Source: Trichobilharzia szidati (Eukaryota > Platyhelminthes > Trematoda > Strigeidida > Schistosomatidae). From it: a stretch of DNA of 64,000 nt. The first letter of the stretch is position 1. Every line of letters starts with the position of its first letter. This document shows, piece by piece, positions 13,701-28,700 of the stretch. The DNA is taken from positions 38,242,633 to 38,306,632 of the forward strand of contig OX235271.1 of the NCBI GenBank assembly GCA_944472155.2. Direction: 5' to 3'. The notes under the pieces are model-generated. The model was given only the letters and a program-made list of their open reading frames with translations, ran no database searches and had not been told where the DNA came from. The position numbers and the translations under genes are program-made.

Positions 13701-16700
13701 ATGTGTGTAAATTCGAGTACAATTGTTGTAATAATATTATTGTTAAAACACAAACTTGGTATATAAGAGGCACCATAAAATGCTCCATACAAATAGAGTT
13801 TGTGCTAGAGCTGGGATACTGTCTGAACACTAACAACAAAGCAAGTGGTTATCTTAAGCTGCCATACTCCCCGATCCTTTGACTTGAAATCTGATCTACA
13901 AGGTATTAGAGCAGTATCATGACCTATATTCCTATGGCCTCCAGCGGTCGGTACAGGTTCATACTGCATTCAATTCTTTCCAATTTTGCAGCGCATGTAC
14001 ACACACCATAGGCACTTTCTAATCAGGGTTTTCCAGCTTTCCTAGGTAGGTGTAGATATCCATCAGTCCGCCCTTTCATTTTTCTGAAGGACAACTGCAC
14101 TGCGTGAAGCTAGTGAATAGGACTTACCTGGCAGAGACTATGAACAACGCTTGATCATATGAAAGAGCCTTTCGAAACGTAAACCCTTGACTATACCAGG
14201 TAGTGTTCATAGAGTCAGTTATATTGTCAGCATAAATAAAAATATTGTTTGGCGACAACCACTTCATACAGGAAATCATTTCTTGTGATAAAATAGTTTT
14301 TATTTTTCGAAATAAAAAAAAAGACGGAAATCATTGTATGTTCGTTCAACCAAGTATACAAAAGATAAGAAGAAAAAAAGAAGACTATTGTCACAGTGCA
14401 TGATTTATGCGTGATAGAAAAGGAAACATGTAATGGGTTGTGAAAAGTAAGGAAAGGAAGAGAGAAAAAATTACAAGATTTGATTAATCAACTAACAGTG
14501 TACTCTCTCTCTCACTTATATTCTCACAACTGGCTTTCTTCCTCTTAACTTGAAGAAACCTTATTTACCTTTATATATATATATCGTAAAAATTGACTGA
14601 AGTAAGAATTCATGGACCATTGGACTATAGTCTATTTGCTGGATGGTGAACAAACTCTAATCGTAACCTGAAGAGTCCGGAGTCCAATCCCCAATGGGGG
14701 AATAGGTGAATACTGCTCAAGAATGGCAAATTGGGCTGAACCAGAGCTGTCCAGTAGTACCTAGTTTCCAATGGTTTTGTAACTCATGTCATTTAGGGAT
14801 ATAAGTTAAAATAAATTAATTTCCTGCAAAGCAACACTTGAACATTAGTAAAACGAAAAGTAAAGTATGATGTTCATTCAATTTTTTCGCTTTTAAAATT
14901 GCTGAAAAATAATATTGCTGATGAAGCTATATGCTACTGACTAATTGATATGAGTAGTCGGGTACCAGTCAAGTCAGCTGGCAGTGCTTGCTATTCAAAT
15001 AGAAGTAATCTAAACACTAGATAGTGGTTTCGGTCAAATCAGTTGGAACCATCCGAATCCTGTAAATATCCTATCAAAGTGTAATCCAACAGTGGAGAAA
15101 TAACAAATAATTATGTCCTGAAATGGGTAAATCGCTGATGAAGTCAATCAGAAACAAGCGAAACGACTGCTAGGTGCTTAAATCACTTCGATCCTCTGAC
15201 TAGCAAGAACTACTGGTTAATGTGAATGGTTTCCATAGTATAAAGCATCGCATATATACCTTTCGATATCAAGCAGTCTACTCCTTATAATCTAAATAAT
15301 TTTAGTTTTCAAAGGACACTCTGCCGAATTCTCACCTCGAATCGTGCAAATTGCAAATCGCAGTTTAGTGTGCAAATTGATGGTTTTATCCAAACTAGAA
15401 CGAAAGTTTGTGCATTGAAGAAGCGTGCTTAAGAGTCGGTCTAATTTGGAGAGGAGGATGGGTGCGGGACGGCGGACAAATTCATTCATGATTTATCTTC
15501 AATGGAGTTCAAAATATCAGCATCCTTATTGGGTCTATTGTTATCTTCTCTTTATGAATTAATGTCTTCAGGCCTTTAAGCCGAGCCCGATGCCGATGGT
15601 GAATAGAGTTCGGTATTATGTTTCGACTACTTTTTTTTTCTTCACAAAAAGAAGGAGATTAACTTCACGAAATATTTCTCTATATATGTGAATTGACAAG
15701 TGATTAGGACTTGTGATATGACTGTCAATTATTACTTTATGTTAATCGAACTTTACGATCAGGCATGAATTGTTTGCTTCTATGGTAAATTCGAACAGTA
15801 CTGTGATTCACTAAATAAATTCTAGTAGTACATGTTGTTATTAAAAATGATTGACAAGATTACAGTATATTTGACTGACATTTTTCTAAAAGTTGACACT
15901 GTTCCACAGTTAATTAATATAAAATAAGCTATTCACTTTGTGTACTTTCTAAGTTTATCGTATTTCATTGTCCTTAGGACTTGACTTTTTTAAACAGTAA
16001 GCTTCCCGAGTCCGAATTCCAATCCACCTACTTCATTCTAGGGTTTAGGATATCCTCACCTCCCATACAGTATTTTGTAGCTCATAGTCTAGAAACCTGT
16101 TGCAAGTGATTGAGTGAATACTAACCAACTCAAACAAACTCAGGGATTCATAGGCGAAAACTATCAAGGTGTAAGAAGATTCAGGCAATGAAGACAGGAT
16201 TTCAAGTGAACACAGCAAAGACAGTTGTGATCAGCGATGCCTAACTAACAAGAAAAAGCACTATTCACCGTCAACGGGATAAGTCTGAATGAAGTTACCG
16301 CCTTCATTCAGCTAGGCAGCATTGTTTCAGCTACAGGCAACACTGACGATGCTTTCGAAGGCAGTCACGATTGGAAGGGCAAGGCAGATCTTTGTCGCTA
16401 AGTTGTCAATGTGAAAATCGTCTGCACTCAAAATAAAGAACAAAATTTGGACGTCCAATATTGGTGTCAATTCAATGCTTGTTTTTAGTTGAGAGACTTG
16501 GCGTGCGTGCGTCATCAAAAACATTTCCAACAGGGTGTCTGCAGACTTTCATCAACAACTGATTTTTCTGCCTTCATACTAAAGATCACATGATCCGAAA
16601 AGTTGAGCAACAAGAAATTCTGGCAGTAAACCAACCAAGATCCTATCACCTAACGAATTTGCAGAATCGAATGGAGATGGATTGGACACGCACTGGCGAG

Positions 16701-19700
16701 CCGATTGAATCACATCACGCGCTAGTCAAACCCTCAGGAAAATCGGAATGGGAAGCAATTAATCGGGCATCCGAGGATGACGTGGTGAAGATCATGTGAG
16801 GAGGATACGAAAGCTTATGGGAAATTTTGGCGCCAGATAAAAAGGATTGCAGCGGACAGTGTAAAGTGAAGAGGTGTTGCCTAAGCCCTGTGTTCCATTG
16901 GGAAGTCAAAGAAACAAAAATGTTAAATAATATTCTATTATTATTATTTATGCATGTAACTGATATCTTCTTGTTAATATGCAAGTCTATACACATGCTA
17001 TTCACTGTGTCGAGTGTATACTGTATACCTGATATATCATTACTCTGACGGTTTGCGGTATACTTTTCTTGTGTGAATACATTTTCTGTTTTGTTTCTAG
17101 CATGGTGTATGGGACTACTTATTGGAATTTGCACGATAAATATTTGTCTTTCTGGGAATTTATCCTTCTTTCCTGCATGGCTTATGTTGCGTCTACCAGG
17201 GTAAAACATATGAAGTGAAGAAGGCTTTATGATGATCAGACCATGTGTATGTGTATATATGCATAGGTTTTCACTCAAAATGCTCTAATAGACGGAAAGT
17301 CTTGTTATGATTAGTAGAAGAGAATTGGTATGTATACATAAGGTGGGAATATTTGAAGACTAAAGACAATAAAATGAATTCATTTCCTAAATTTTTCCAC
17401 CTATTTATTGTAAGAGTAGAGTTTGGGCGTCGGTGGTATAGCGGTTAGGACGCTCGCCGACCATGCACATGGTCCGGGGTTCGATCCCCAGCCGACACAC
17501 TCCCTTACCTCGCTAAACGAGAAATAATTCTGGTGAAGAGGAAAGGTTGGGCATGAGGCTAGCAACCTCATCCTGTAAAAATAAATAAACACTGCTACAG
17601 AAACTTCAAGCCACTAGCTTGAAGCCCTATGTTCCACTAGGGAACGTGAAGGAAAAAAAATCAGAGTTTGAGCATTGTGGGATAATACAATTCCATATTA
17701 AATAAGTCTATTTTGATATTATACACAGTAATGATACAGTATTGAAAATGGGATAACGTTTCGAGTGCAGTGTATTTCTCATAATCATATCAACTGATGT
17801 TCACATCACTTCATAATTTGCTTTATATATTTCCCCTCCTCTCTCTTTTTGTTTATTGAAATTTTCCATTCATCCAATATAGGTGTTTTGTTATTTCGTT
17901 TGCGTATTTTTTCTTGTTGGTTCGACAAACTAAGTATTCAATAATTAACCTCCTTCTCCATCCAACTATAATTACCTTTTATAATACTTTCATCATGTCT
18001 AACCCTATTAGTGTGACTATGTACAAGTGAATGCACTGCCATCGCTGTGCTTTTTCTAGGTCATTTAATTTCTCAGGGTGAATCATTTTACGTCTAGGTA
18101 GATTTTTATGTTTTTTTTTACTAGTTAATCATGGATTGATATTAGTTAGAGAACCATTGAAAACCATGAAGTACTGGACAGCTGTCTCATCCTAGTTTGT
18201 GAATCATCGGCAGTACGCACCCACTGGGGTTCGAACCCAGGACATTCTGGTTGCAAACCAACTATAGAAAATTAGTCTAATGATTGCTGGTGACTTCATA
18301 CAGGACGGAGTTTCCTCGAGTTCTAGTGAGAAGTCGTGACTACTGAGATCTATCCAGTCAAGTATGAGGATGGATTTCCCAACGATGACATTGGTTGGTG
18401 GTCGCGCCAAAATCACGAATTAGTCGAAGTTAGAATTCATAGGCTGGCCATCAAATCGGGTCCCAGTGGCTGAATGGTATACGAGTTTGCCTTGTAACCG
18501 GAAGGTCCTGGGTTCGAACCCCATTGTGATGGGTGCGTACTGCCGATGATTTCCAAAGTAGGATGAAACAGCTGTCCAGTTCTCCAGTGCTGGTTTTTAA
18601 TGGTTCTCTAACTGATACCAATCCGTGATCAACTCGTAAAAACACGAAGCTAATCCTTATAAACCAACTATAGAATATTTTTATCTTCCGATAATCTCAT
18701 TAACCCCATTCTGTAAGTTTGACCTATCTAACTGACCCTACAGTCATTATATTAGTAGTTGGTAACTCATGGTGCTTTTCGTAATAAAATCTATTAGGTC
18801 TTTAACCCGACAGAGTTTGTGTTTAGGTGAGTCGGTTGATTTAAATGCTACTGTAATTGCAACCTTATTAAGAACCTGATGCTGGGCCTCTGATGTGTTC
18901 CTCCTTCTTTATAAGACAGGTACTATCGAGGCTTTAAATCCCTTAATTATACAAGTCATTTTCATTATTTACACTGTTACTCTTTAGACTATTTTCCTTA
19001 TAGGTCTTTATACATTCTTGAATAAAATCTGGTGGGTAGTTATTTATTAGTAATGTTTCCTCTATCTGTTTGATGTCATTATGCAAATTTTCTCACTTTA
19101 GTAGCTAGATTTCTGATTTGACTGTATAAACACCTGAGTAAACGTGACTTTACCATTTTTGGGTGGGATACATCTAAGTCTAAGCATTTAATAATAATAA
19201 TAATAATAATTTGCTTTATTTTTTTTATCAGGATGTGTTGGTTTTCTGTAGATGTTAGAATTTAACTCAGTATTCTGTTTTCATGCAATATTTTACAGTC
19301 TGTCGAATAGGCTAAATCACCCTGTTCATTTTCTAACACATTAGTGATCTCGATCCTGTCTACAGTTGAGTGTGTGTATGCTGGGGGTTGGGGAGTAGGA
19401 AGATGTGGGAATTACAAATGCTTTCAAATCTCTACACCCGCATATCTCCTTCATACAACTTGTATTTAAACCGAATAATCTCAATAATTCTGTACCTATT
19501 TCGTTGCCTGTCTACTCACATCATAGTCTTCAAGCTGTTGATCTTTCCAGAACTTTTGATTTTTTCTTTGATTTCCATTTATTCTAACGCATTTAAATCA
19601 GTCTACCTATTCATCAGTGTATTATTATTATTGTTCCCTTGGGTTCCTAGTGGAACATAGGGCTTCAAATGCACGCCTCCACTTGCTTCTGTCTCCTGCT

Positions 19701-22700
19701 GTACTTTTCACTTGCATCCATGTTAATCCATACTGTTTCAGTTCCTCATCACACGATCTCCTCCATGTCACCCTTGGACGTCCCACTCGCCGCTTCCCTT
19801 TCGGGCCTGACGCGCGATGTCACCCAGTGGCCTCCGTCCTCAGCGAGTGTCCAATCCATCTCCACTTTCTCCTGCATATTTGTTGGGCGATTGTTTCTTG
19901 TTTTGTTTGTTCCCATAGTTTCTTGTTGATGATTCTTTCCGGCCATCTGATCTTCAGTATAGAACGAAGACAGTTGTTGATAAATGTCTGCAACAGGCTG
20001 TTGGAAATATTCTTTGTGACCCGCCGCGAAGTTTCTGATCCATCCGTATAGAAGAACTGACTTGACGTTTGTATTGAAAATCCGAATTTTGTTGTTGATG
20101 CAGGCTGAGTGACAAAGATTTCCAGATTGGTTTCAGGTTGATTATGAATGTGTTTCTCGCCTTCCCGATTCTCGCTCGATTTGACATCCTCGTCCGTTCC
20201 TCCTGTAGTTGAGACAATGCTCCCTAGATAAGTGAATGAAGTAACCTCTTTCCCCCGTTGATGGTGATTGTCGCTAGATGTTGCTGCTGTTGTTGTTGTT
20301 GGTTGGTTATTTTCATAACCTCCGTCTTGTCTATGTTCACCTGGAGTCCTGTCTTCTCTGGCTGCTTCTTCGACCAGTTTGTCGGTTTTTGCTTGTAAGT
20401 CTTCGATTTTGTGTGACATCAAACATAAATCATCCACGCGCGAAATCCAGGTCTTCTAGGTTCTTCACGTCGGTCCAGGATATCCCTGTCTTCTCGTTTC
20501 CCACTGTCTGACGCATAATCCAGTCCACCACAATTAGGAATATCATTGGTGATAATAAGCACCCTTGTCTGACTCCTGTGTTTACTCCAAACGCGTCGCT
20601 GAGTTTTCCGTTGTGGATCACTTGACATGTGCCATTGTCGTACAGCTGTTGAATAAGGTTGATGAATATTTCGGGTACGCCGTAGTACTTGAGTAGTTTC
20701 CAAATTACTTCGCGGTCAACGCTGTCGAAGGCCTTCTCAAAGTCTATGAAGTTGAGGTAGATATTTGAATGCCATTCCGTGCTTTGTTCGATGATGATGC
20801 GTATAGTTGCAATTTGGTCAGAACATGATTTGCCTTTCCTGAATCCAGCTTGTTCTGGTCGGAGTTCTGTATCCAGTGCGTCCTTTATTCTCTCCAGGAT
20901 GATGCGACTCAGGATTTTGGGGTTTTGTAAAATCTTCCCCCTCTATGTCTTTGTTTTGTTTTAGCCGTCAAGCGTATCATCATTCTCTCGCTTAGACTGA
21001 ATAATAATAATAATGCTAATACTAAGTGAGCACATAATCTGTGATCAATTTTCGGCGCTACAGGCAATGTCTTTCTGTATGTTTGTATATGCATCCTCTG
21101 TATGTATGTATGTATGTATGTTTGTTTGTATGTATATAACTGTTAGTTTAGAAAAGAGATTCTATATTACATTGACGGGATAACAGAATCATAACTGTAA
21201 ACATATAAAAACGGAATTCTCTTATGTAAAAAAGGGATTGTTTATATATTCACTTTTATTACTTTTCTTCTATTATTGCTGTTGTTTGTCTAAGAATTAA
21301 GCTGTTTAATATTATATGAATAGTACTCAAATATGCCTCCGTTTTTATACGTTTCTGCAGGAAATTTAATTCTTTTTTTTTGAGTGTGTGTTAAGTTTCA
21401 AGTGTCATGAAATGAATGATAGCTATCTTTTTATTAATAATAATAATAATAATAATAATAATCTTGGTTTCGCTATATTTGTTATTCTCGTAATAAATTG
21501 TATTCTCGCTTAGTCAATATTATTTCGATTTACTGTCGTCAATTAGAAAGCATGTCTACTTCCTGTGACTATGCCATAAAGTGAATACAAAAACTAGGAT
21601 AGTTTCTCGTAAAAATGGTGTACATGATATGATATGTTTATGAGCAATAAATTGTGCTCAAAACGTCATCAGTACCTATAACTGTATAACACCGTGAAAC
21701 TTTATCAAAATAAAAATTTTTACCCGTAATGGTGTACAGGAAATTAACTATTCAGAGTAAATTTGATACTACTTAGTTCGTAGGTGGAATCCTGATTTCA
21801 GCGACTTAGGCATTAATTCATCACCAAGGGATGCTGCTACAGGACTGGACTACATCAACTCCTAGCTTAGTGATTGAACATGTTGACCACTTCACCTATT
21901 TGGGAAGTTGTATCAGCACCAACGGATTCATTGGTGACGAAATCTCAGCACGGATCAAAAAAGCTCGGGCTGCTTTCGCTAACTTACACCGTCTCTGGCG
22001 TAGGCGTGACATCCGGCTGTCAACCAAGGGACGTGTATACTGCTCAGCAGTTCGCTCCGTCCTTCTCTATGGCGGTGAGACGTGGCCATTGAGAGCGGAA
22101 GACATGAAGAGATTGTCTGTTTTTGACCACAGATGTTTACGATCTCTTTCTCGCGTTAGGTGGTATAATAAGGTAAGTAATGTTGACGTCAGGCGTAGAG
22201 TGTTGGACAAAGAGGGAAAATCAATTGAAGAGGCTATGAAGCTACATAGATTGAGATGGCTAGGTCACGTGCTGCGCATGCCTAACCATCGTCTCCCCCG
22301 ACGGGCATTACTAGCTGATATAGGTGCAGGTTGGTTGGAAAAGAGTAAGTGGTGGCCAAACAAAAACATGACCTCATCAATCCATGAAATCCCTGACAGT
22401 TAAACTGAGTCAGGTAGGGAGATGCAGACTTCCGGGTTGGGGCCCGCCCTCGGGACTCTAAGAATCAATGGCTGGAGACAATAGGTGACATGGCTGAAAA
22501 TCGTTGTCAATGGCTTACGCAGATGTATTCAGTCTCTGTGATCTTTCATATTCCTTTCTACCATTACTCATTCTGTTTCACTCTTATACTTGTCAAAACT
22601 CTATTGATTCTCTTCACTCATTTTCTTGTCTACCTTTGTATGGTATTTGGAACGTGGCAACTCGAACTGCTGCACTTCGGTGTCAAGTTCTATGTTGAAT

Positions 22701-25700
22701 CCAGCAGCAGCAGCAAGGAACCGTCTTGTTAAGTTGTAAGAATATGCGAATGGTGAAGACACTGAACACTTTGAGCTGCAGTCTTCGAATGTTTGGCATG
22801 CACTTCGCTCCTGTTAGTCAAATATAAGATGATGCTACAGGACTGGACTTCATTGACTCCTAGCATAAAAATAGGGAGTGAAGTGATTTGTGGAGGGTGT
22901 TGACCACTTCACTTATTTGGGAAGTTGCATCAGCCCCAACAGGCTGATCACTGACGATATCTCAGCACGGATACACAAGGGCTCGTTTCCCATATGCCAG
23001 CTTACGCCGTCTGGCGTAGACGTGATATCCAGCTGGCTGTTGACCAAACGGCGTGTGTACTGCTCAGCAGTCCGCTCCGTCCTCTTCTATGGCTGTGTGA
23101 CATGGCCATTGAGAGTGGAAGATATGGAAAGGCTGGCTAGGTGTCTTTGATCATAGGTGCCTGCGTTCTATCTCCTGTGTGAAGTGGTATAATAGGGTGA
23201 GCAATATTGAAGTTAGGCATTGGTTGAGTGCTGGGTATGGAGGGGAAATCAGTCGACGAGGCTGTGAAGTCACATCGATTGAAATGGTTAGGACATGTGC
23301 TACGCATGCATCTCTAGCCATCAGCTTCCTCGATGGACAACCTTATCTGACATAGGATGGGTCGGGTTGGAAAAGAGAAAGCTAATAGTGGTCAAATGCA
23401 AACATGGCTTCATCAGTCAATGAAATCCACAACAGTTAGTTTAAGCCGACCACGTGGGAAGGTGTAGACTGCGTGACTAGTTGGGGTCCACGGGACGGTA
23501 AAGATCAATGGCTGGAGACAATCGGTGATATGACTCAAAATCGTTCTCAATGGCTGGCATAGATGTATCCACTGCTTCTGACTTATAATTCCCAATAAAA
23601 CTATATTGTTCTTCCACATTACTTTTTTTGTTTGCCTCATACGTCCGTGTATAATCTCTGTTTTGAAGCTTTCTCTACTCTCTTCCCTGGCTTTGTACGC
23701 TACATGGATCAGTTTAAGACCTAGTTGGTGAAGTTTCATGACTAGGCTTGATGATATCTTTGCCACTAGCTTCCCAAAGAATTGAGATATTTTTATGAGT
23801 TACACGAATATTTGAGTATTCTTGTCCTATCACAATTCTAAATATTGGTATAGATTTTTATTTTTAATAACTATTCGGATCCTACCCTGGTAGTGTATTT
23901 CTTCTCTATAGTTTGTATTTGTGCTTTGCATTATTGACTTATTTGCTTGAATGTTCTCGTTGATTGAAAAATGATTGCTTTTCCCTCTTGAGTAGACTAC
24001 GCTTATGTGTATATTGACTGAAATAAGTGTCTTTTGAATATCAGACTTTGTTGAAGTCGTCTCCAACTGTCTTTGAGTTTAAAAAAAACTATGGGATAAC
24101 AATTTTCATCAGTTTCAGTTATGCTTGTAATTGTCTATATATGTATTGAAATCAAAGATCAAGTATAGTGTCTTCTTACTGTTAGTTAATGTCCGTGAAA
24201 CATTTCGACAGTACAACTGTGAACAACAATACAACCATTTGCATCTTCTTCCAGGTGGTATTGAGCCACCCCAATTGCTTAAAGGTTAATGATACAACTT
24301 GGAGTGGGATTGAAGCCCGTGGCCCAGTAGTTGGATATTGAGCACCTAAAAATTAACTAATGAGCCACAGCTCCACTTTTTGTGACAGTCAAATGATTCA
24401 ACTAACTAACCAACACAGTATAGTGAATATTATTCACAGCTGATTTTGTAAATTTCATTTTCCTTATTTTCAGAACAAAGAAAAATTGTTTTTAGCGAAT
24501 AATTGGTTTCAGTCACTTCTGTTTCTTCAGTCTCTGCAGTTATAAATACATGCAGAAGAAGAAGTTATTGACAACAGCTGTTCGCTCAGAAAATTTTCTC
24601 ATTCTGATTATAGTATAGGAATCGTACTCATTTAATTCCTATAGCTTTTATCCGTGTGTGTAGCTTGTAAGCGTTTATATTGTTTTATGAATTAACGGTA
24701 CATTAGTGACTGATATCTGTGTTGTTGTTGTTACCAGTTAGAGCGATTGCGTTTGTAAAGCTTATCTAAATTGTTTTATTTCTCCGTGTTCTTTGTATCT
24801 GTGAGTCTCATAATCCTTGTTTATCTTCCTTTCATCAAATTCACATTCCATTTAGTGGTTATCATTATTATGTGGACCTCTCGGAGCCAGAATCTTCTTT
24901 TCCGTATGCCTAATTACTACATTTTCATGTATTTTCGCTTGTTTTCTATTTTTTTTATTATACTGATAATGCATATCTTTTATTAAATTCCCTTCTCCTG
25001 TGGAATTCCCATGTTCATTTTTTCCCCGTTTTATTTTTATTTATTTTCTCTTATAGATGAAGATGCCTATAGTCGTTGTTCTATCCTACTAGACTTAAGC
25101 AATGAAGAAAAAGAAAAAGAAGCCTCTTCATTTCAAGCTATTATTAAAATGAATAAACCAGTGACACCGTCTACACACCACACTCCAATAAATAATGTGA
25201 TGAGTAGTGAAAAAGTCGTTGTTCCTCCTATGTCTCCTGCTACTAATGCTGCTAATACTACCCCTGTTTCAACTACACCATCTGATCCTCGTGATAGATT
25301 ACCGCTAACTAATAGTCTTCCACTTTATAAACAGCAGTTAATTTCATCAAAGTTAGCTTTGAGATTTCGTTCTGCAGGTTGTATGGATATAAGTAAGGAG
25401 TTGACTGAAGAAGAGGAGAAAGCTCAACGAGCACAAGTTGAAGTAAGCCTGTATTGTCTGTTTAGATTTTTTTTAATTGTTTAGCATTTATGTGCTCATT
25501 CGTTTTTTGTATCCGAAGCTGTGAAAATTCTCTAGTGATTGTGTTTCTTTTTTTGCAGAAGGATGAGGTTGTTAGCCTTATGCTCAACTCTCCCTTGTTT
25601 CCAGACTTATTATCGGTTAGTAGACTAAAGCGAGTTGGAGAGAGTACATCAGCCGGGAATTGAACCCGAAAGTTGTACGTGGTTGGCAAACACATTCTAG

Positions 25701-28700
25701 CATTGGACCACCGACAACACCATTCTTTGGCACAGTAATTAGAAAACAATCCCACCTAAACATCAATTGGTTAGGCTATTAGCTGCACATCTGTTGTTGT
25801 TCAGAGGACCAGCTACAATACTGGATTGTCTAAATTTTACTAGACGGACCTGGAAATAAGAGGATTGACATTCACATAGAGTTAGGCACTTTAATCTAAT
25901 ATCAATATTGTATATCTGTACACGAAGTATAGAAGTTAGGAGAAAAGGCGAGAAGCATGAAAGCAGTACAATTAAAGGCTATACCGTTATAATTGTAGCT
26001 TTACCTTTACGTTCCCGATGGAACATATGGCTTCAAGCTACAGCTTTGAAGTTTCAGTAGCATTGATGTTTTATATTTTTATAGGGTTGGGTTGCTAGCC
26101 TCATGCCCAACTTTCCCTCTTCACCGGTCTTATTACCAGCCTAGCGAGGTGTGTTGGCCTGGATTCGAACCCCGGACCACGTGAGTGGTGGTTGGCGAGC
26201 ATTTTACCGCTAAGCCACTGAGGCACTAAAGCCTATAGAATTACTATAGGTCAAAAGAAGGAGAAATGAATCAATTGAAAAATTATGTATTCTCATTTAT
26301 TCACCAACCACGAAGAACGATTTTGTAGCATATTACCTAGTATCTCTGACAACATAAATTTCTTTGGTTATGTGAAAACTCCAATTAACACCGTCTATAC
26401 TACTCTCAAGCCATCGAGTAGGACCCGAATATGAAACGACAGGTTGGGCATAAGTCTGTGAGTGACATGGAGGAGATCGTGTGATGACGGGTAAATGAAA
26501 GCTTATGGATAATTGTAGAAAAATCAGGCGATTGTTGTTTGGTTGATCCTTTGCCAGGTTTACTAATTCACTAGCGCGGGAAAAGACGGAAGATTGGGCG
26601 TAGGCCTATGAACCCTACCGCGTAAAATGAATCGAATCACTACAGAGACTTCAAAGCACAAATTTTGTGTATACAATTCTATAATTTCTTATTCTTTAAT
26701 TTTGTTGGTAATAATATTTTTGTCATAATTCTGTTATTATTGACGTTCCTACTCTCATTCCTACTTGCAATGTGTTTGGTGAAGATATACAATGAACGCC
26801 ATCACTGCATAAATAATATACTACATGACCGTGTGTGTATATGTGTGTGAGTCTACTTTATCAAATAAAATAATTCTAGTCTCTCACTTTTCTCTTAAAT
26901 TTTACTTTTGTTTTTTGCCAAAAAAATTCATACTTTCCTCATAGAGTTTGGATACAGTTGAACCACGTGATCATGCAGTAGCAACTGAATCCTATGGTGC
27001 TTTGACAAGACGACGTCTAAAATGGCATCCAGACAGACTTTTATGTAAACGTGTAAATATTCCTAATCCTTATCCTGAGTAAGTTGTGTTGTTATTTGTC
27101 GTATCTTTTTTTATTGAGTTAGAAAATGTACTGAAATGTTGTGTGTTTGTGTGTGTTCAGCCTAATTCAATGTTAAATGCAGAATGCCTGCCAGCCAACC
27201 ACGCGTGTGAGATTAGAATTCAATTCTGAGTCAACGGACTCCTAAACTGCATGGAGGATTTCATCATGAGCTGACATCAGTTAGAGAACCACTGGAAAAC
27301 CTGGGAGAACTGGACATCTGTTTCGTCCTAGTTTGGGACTCTTCATCAGTACGCGCCCACCGGGATTCGAACCCAGGACCTTCTGGTTACAAGGCGAGCT
27401 CGTAGACCATTGAGCCACTGGGACCCGATCCAATGGTCCTTGAATTCTAACTTCTGCCAATTCATGACATGGCGCGATCATTTCGCAATGTCTCCTTAGA
27501 TGAATTACTGCCTCATCTTCAACCTGCTGTACCCTACTGGTCACGGCTTCCTACTAGAACCCCAGGTTAACTGCCTGAATAGGGCCAGTCACTAGTGAGC
27601 ATCAGATTAATTTTCAAGTATTGGTTTGGTAGGGATTTTGTTTAATTGAATGGAGGATTTCATCATGAGCTGACATCAGTTAGAGAACCACTGGAGAACC
27701 TGGGAGTACTGGACAGCTGTTTCGTCCTAGTTTGGGACTCTTCAGCAGTACGCGCCCTCCTAAACCTTACCTAGCTTGCTAGTAGCTGGTAGTGTAAGCC
27801 TAGGAAAGACAAAAGGTTGTGTGTGAGAGACTAATAACACCCCATTCTAGAAACACAAAATCCCTACTGAAATTTTAAAGCTTAAGGCCAAATGTTCCAA
27901 TGAAAAAACACAAGGAAACCAATATATATATATATATATATTTCAGACTAGAGCTCATTCACATTCAGTTTTAATGACGTAATTTTTACTTCTTAGTATT
28001 CCAAGTTCGATTGCTGCTTTACTCAACTTGGAGTGAAGAAGAGAGAGGTGGGTGGGGGTTGGAAGATGTGGAATGAATATAGGAAAATACCGGAAAACTG
28101 TTTAGGTTTCTTCGTTTCATTTGTCAACTTTTCAGAATGTGTGCATACATTGAATGTAAATTAGCCGTTAGTATTATGTAATATGCTTTTTTTAAGGTAT
28201 AAGAATTAGGTATGATGGTGGAAGTGGTTGTATGCATATTCTAAGGTAAAAAAAAAACACAAATGCAAAACTATAAACGTTCTTGCGGTGTGATTTGGTT
28301 ACTCAGTTTTATGTTCATGGTAAATCCTCGTTCGGATTTATAGAGAATGAAAAAAAGTGACTAACCGAGAAGAAGAAGAATTGGTTTTGCTAATTTCATT
28401 TACTCCACAACTTACTATACAATCGGAATTTTGTTTTGTTCAGTTGATTAGCCTAATCGTTTAACATTTGAAAAATATACACAGTTAATAGTAAAATGAA
28501 TACAAAGCAGCTGTTAAAATTAGTAAGTGTGTGTGTTTAGTCGTATCCTTTTCTCCAGATGAGTTCAAGAATACTATCATGCCTTGTTATGCAGTTGTGT
28601 ATTCGGAAGCTGTGAGAATTGGAATAATTGAACACCCTGTCGAAATTGGTAATTATTATCCTTCCAACCTCTTACTGTAGAATTTCTTGGCTTGATCACG

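Noticed and set aside
13620..13960. Possible LTR: TATATAAG box near 13759 and 'aggtattagagcagt' resembling an initiator-tRNA primer-binding site near 13900
   Set aside because: No matching second LTR, no defined TG...CA ends and no gag/pol frame nearby, so it may be chance.
24771..24986. 71-codon hydrophobic frame as a small membrane protein
   Set aside because: Low-complexity Phe/Ile/Leu codons in AT-rich intron sequence, just before an exon acceptor. Expected by chance.
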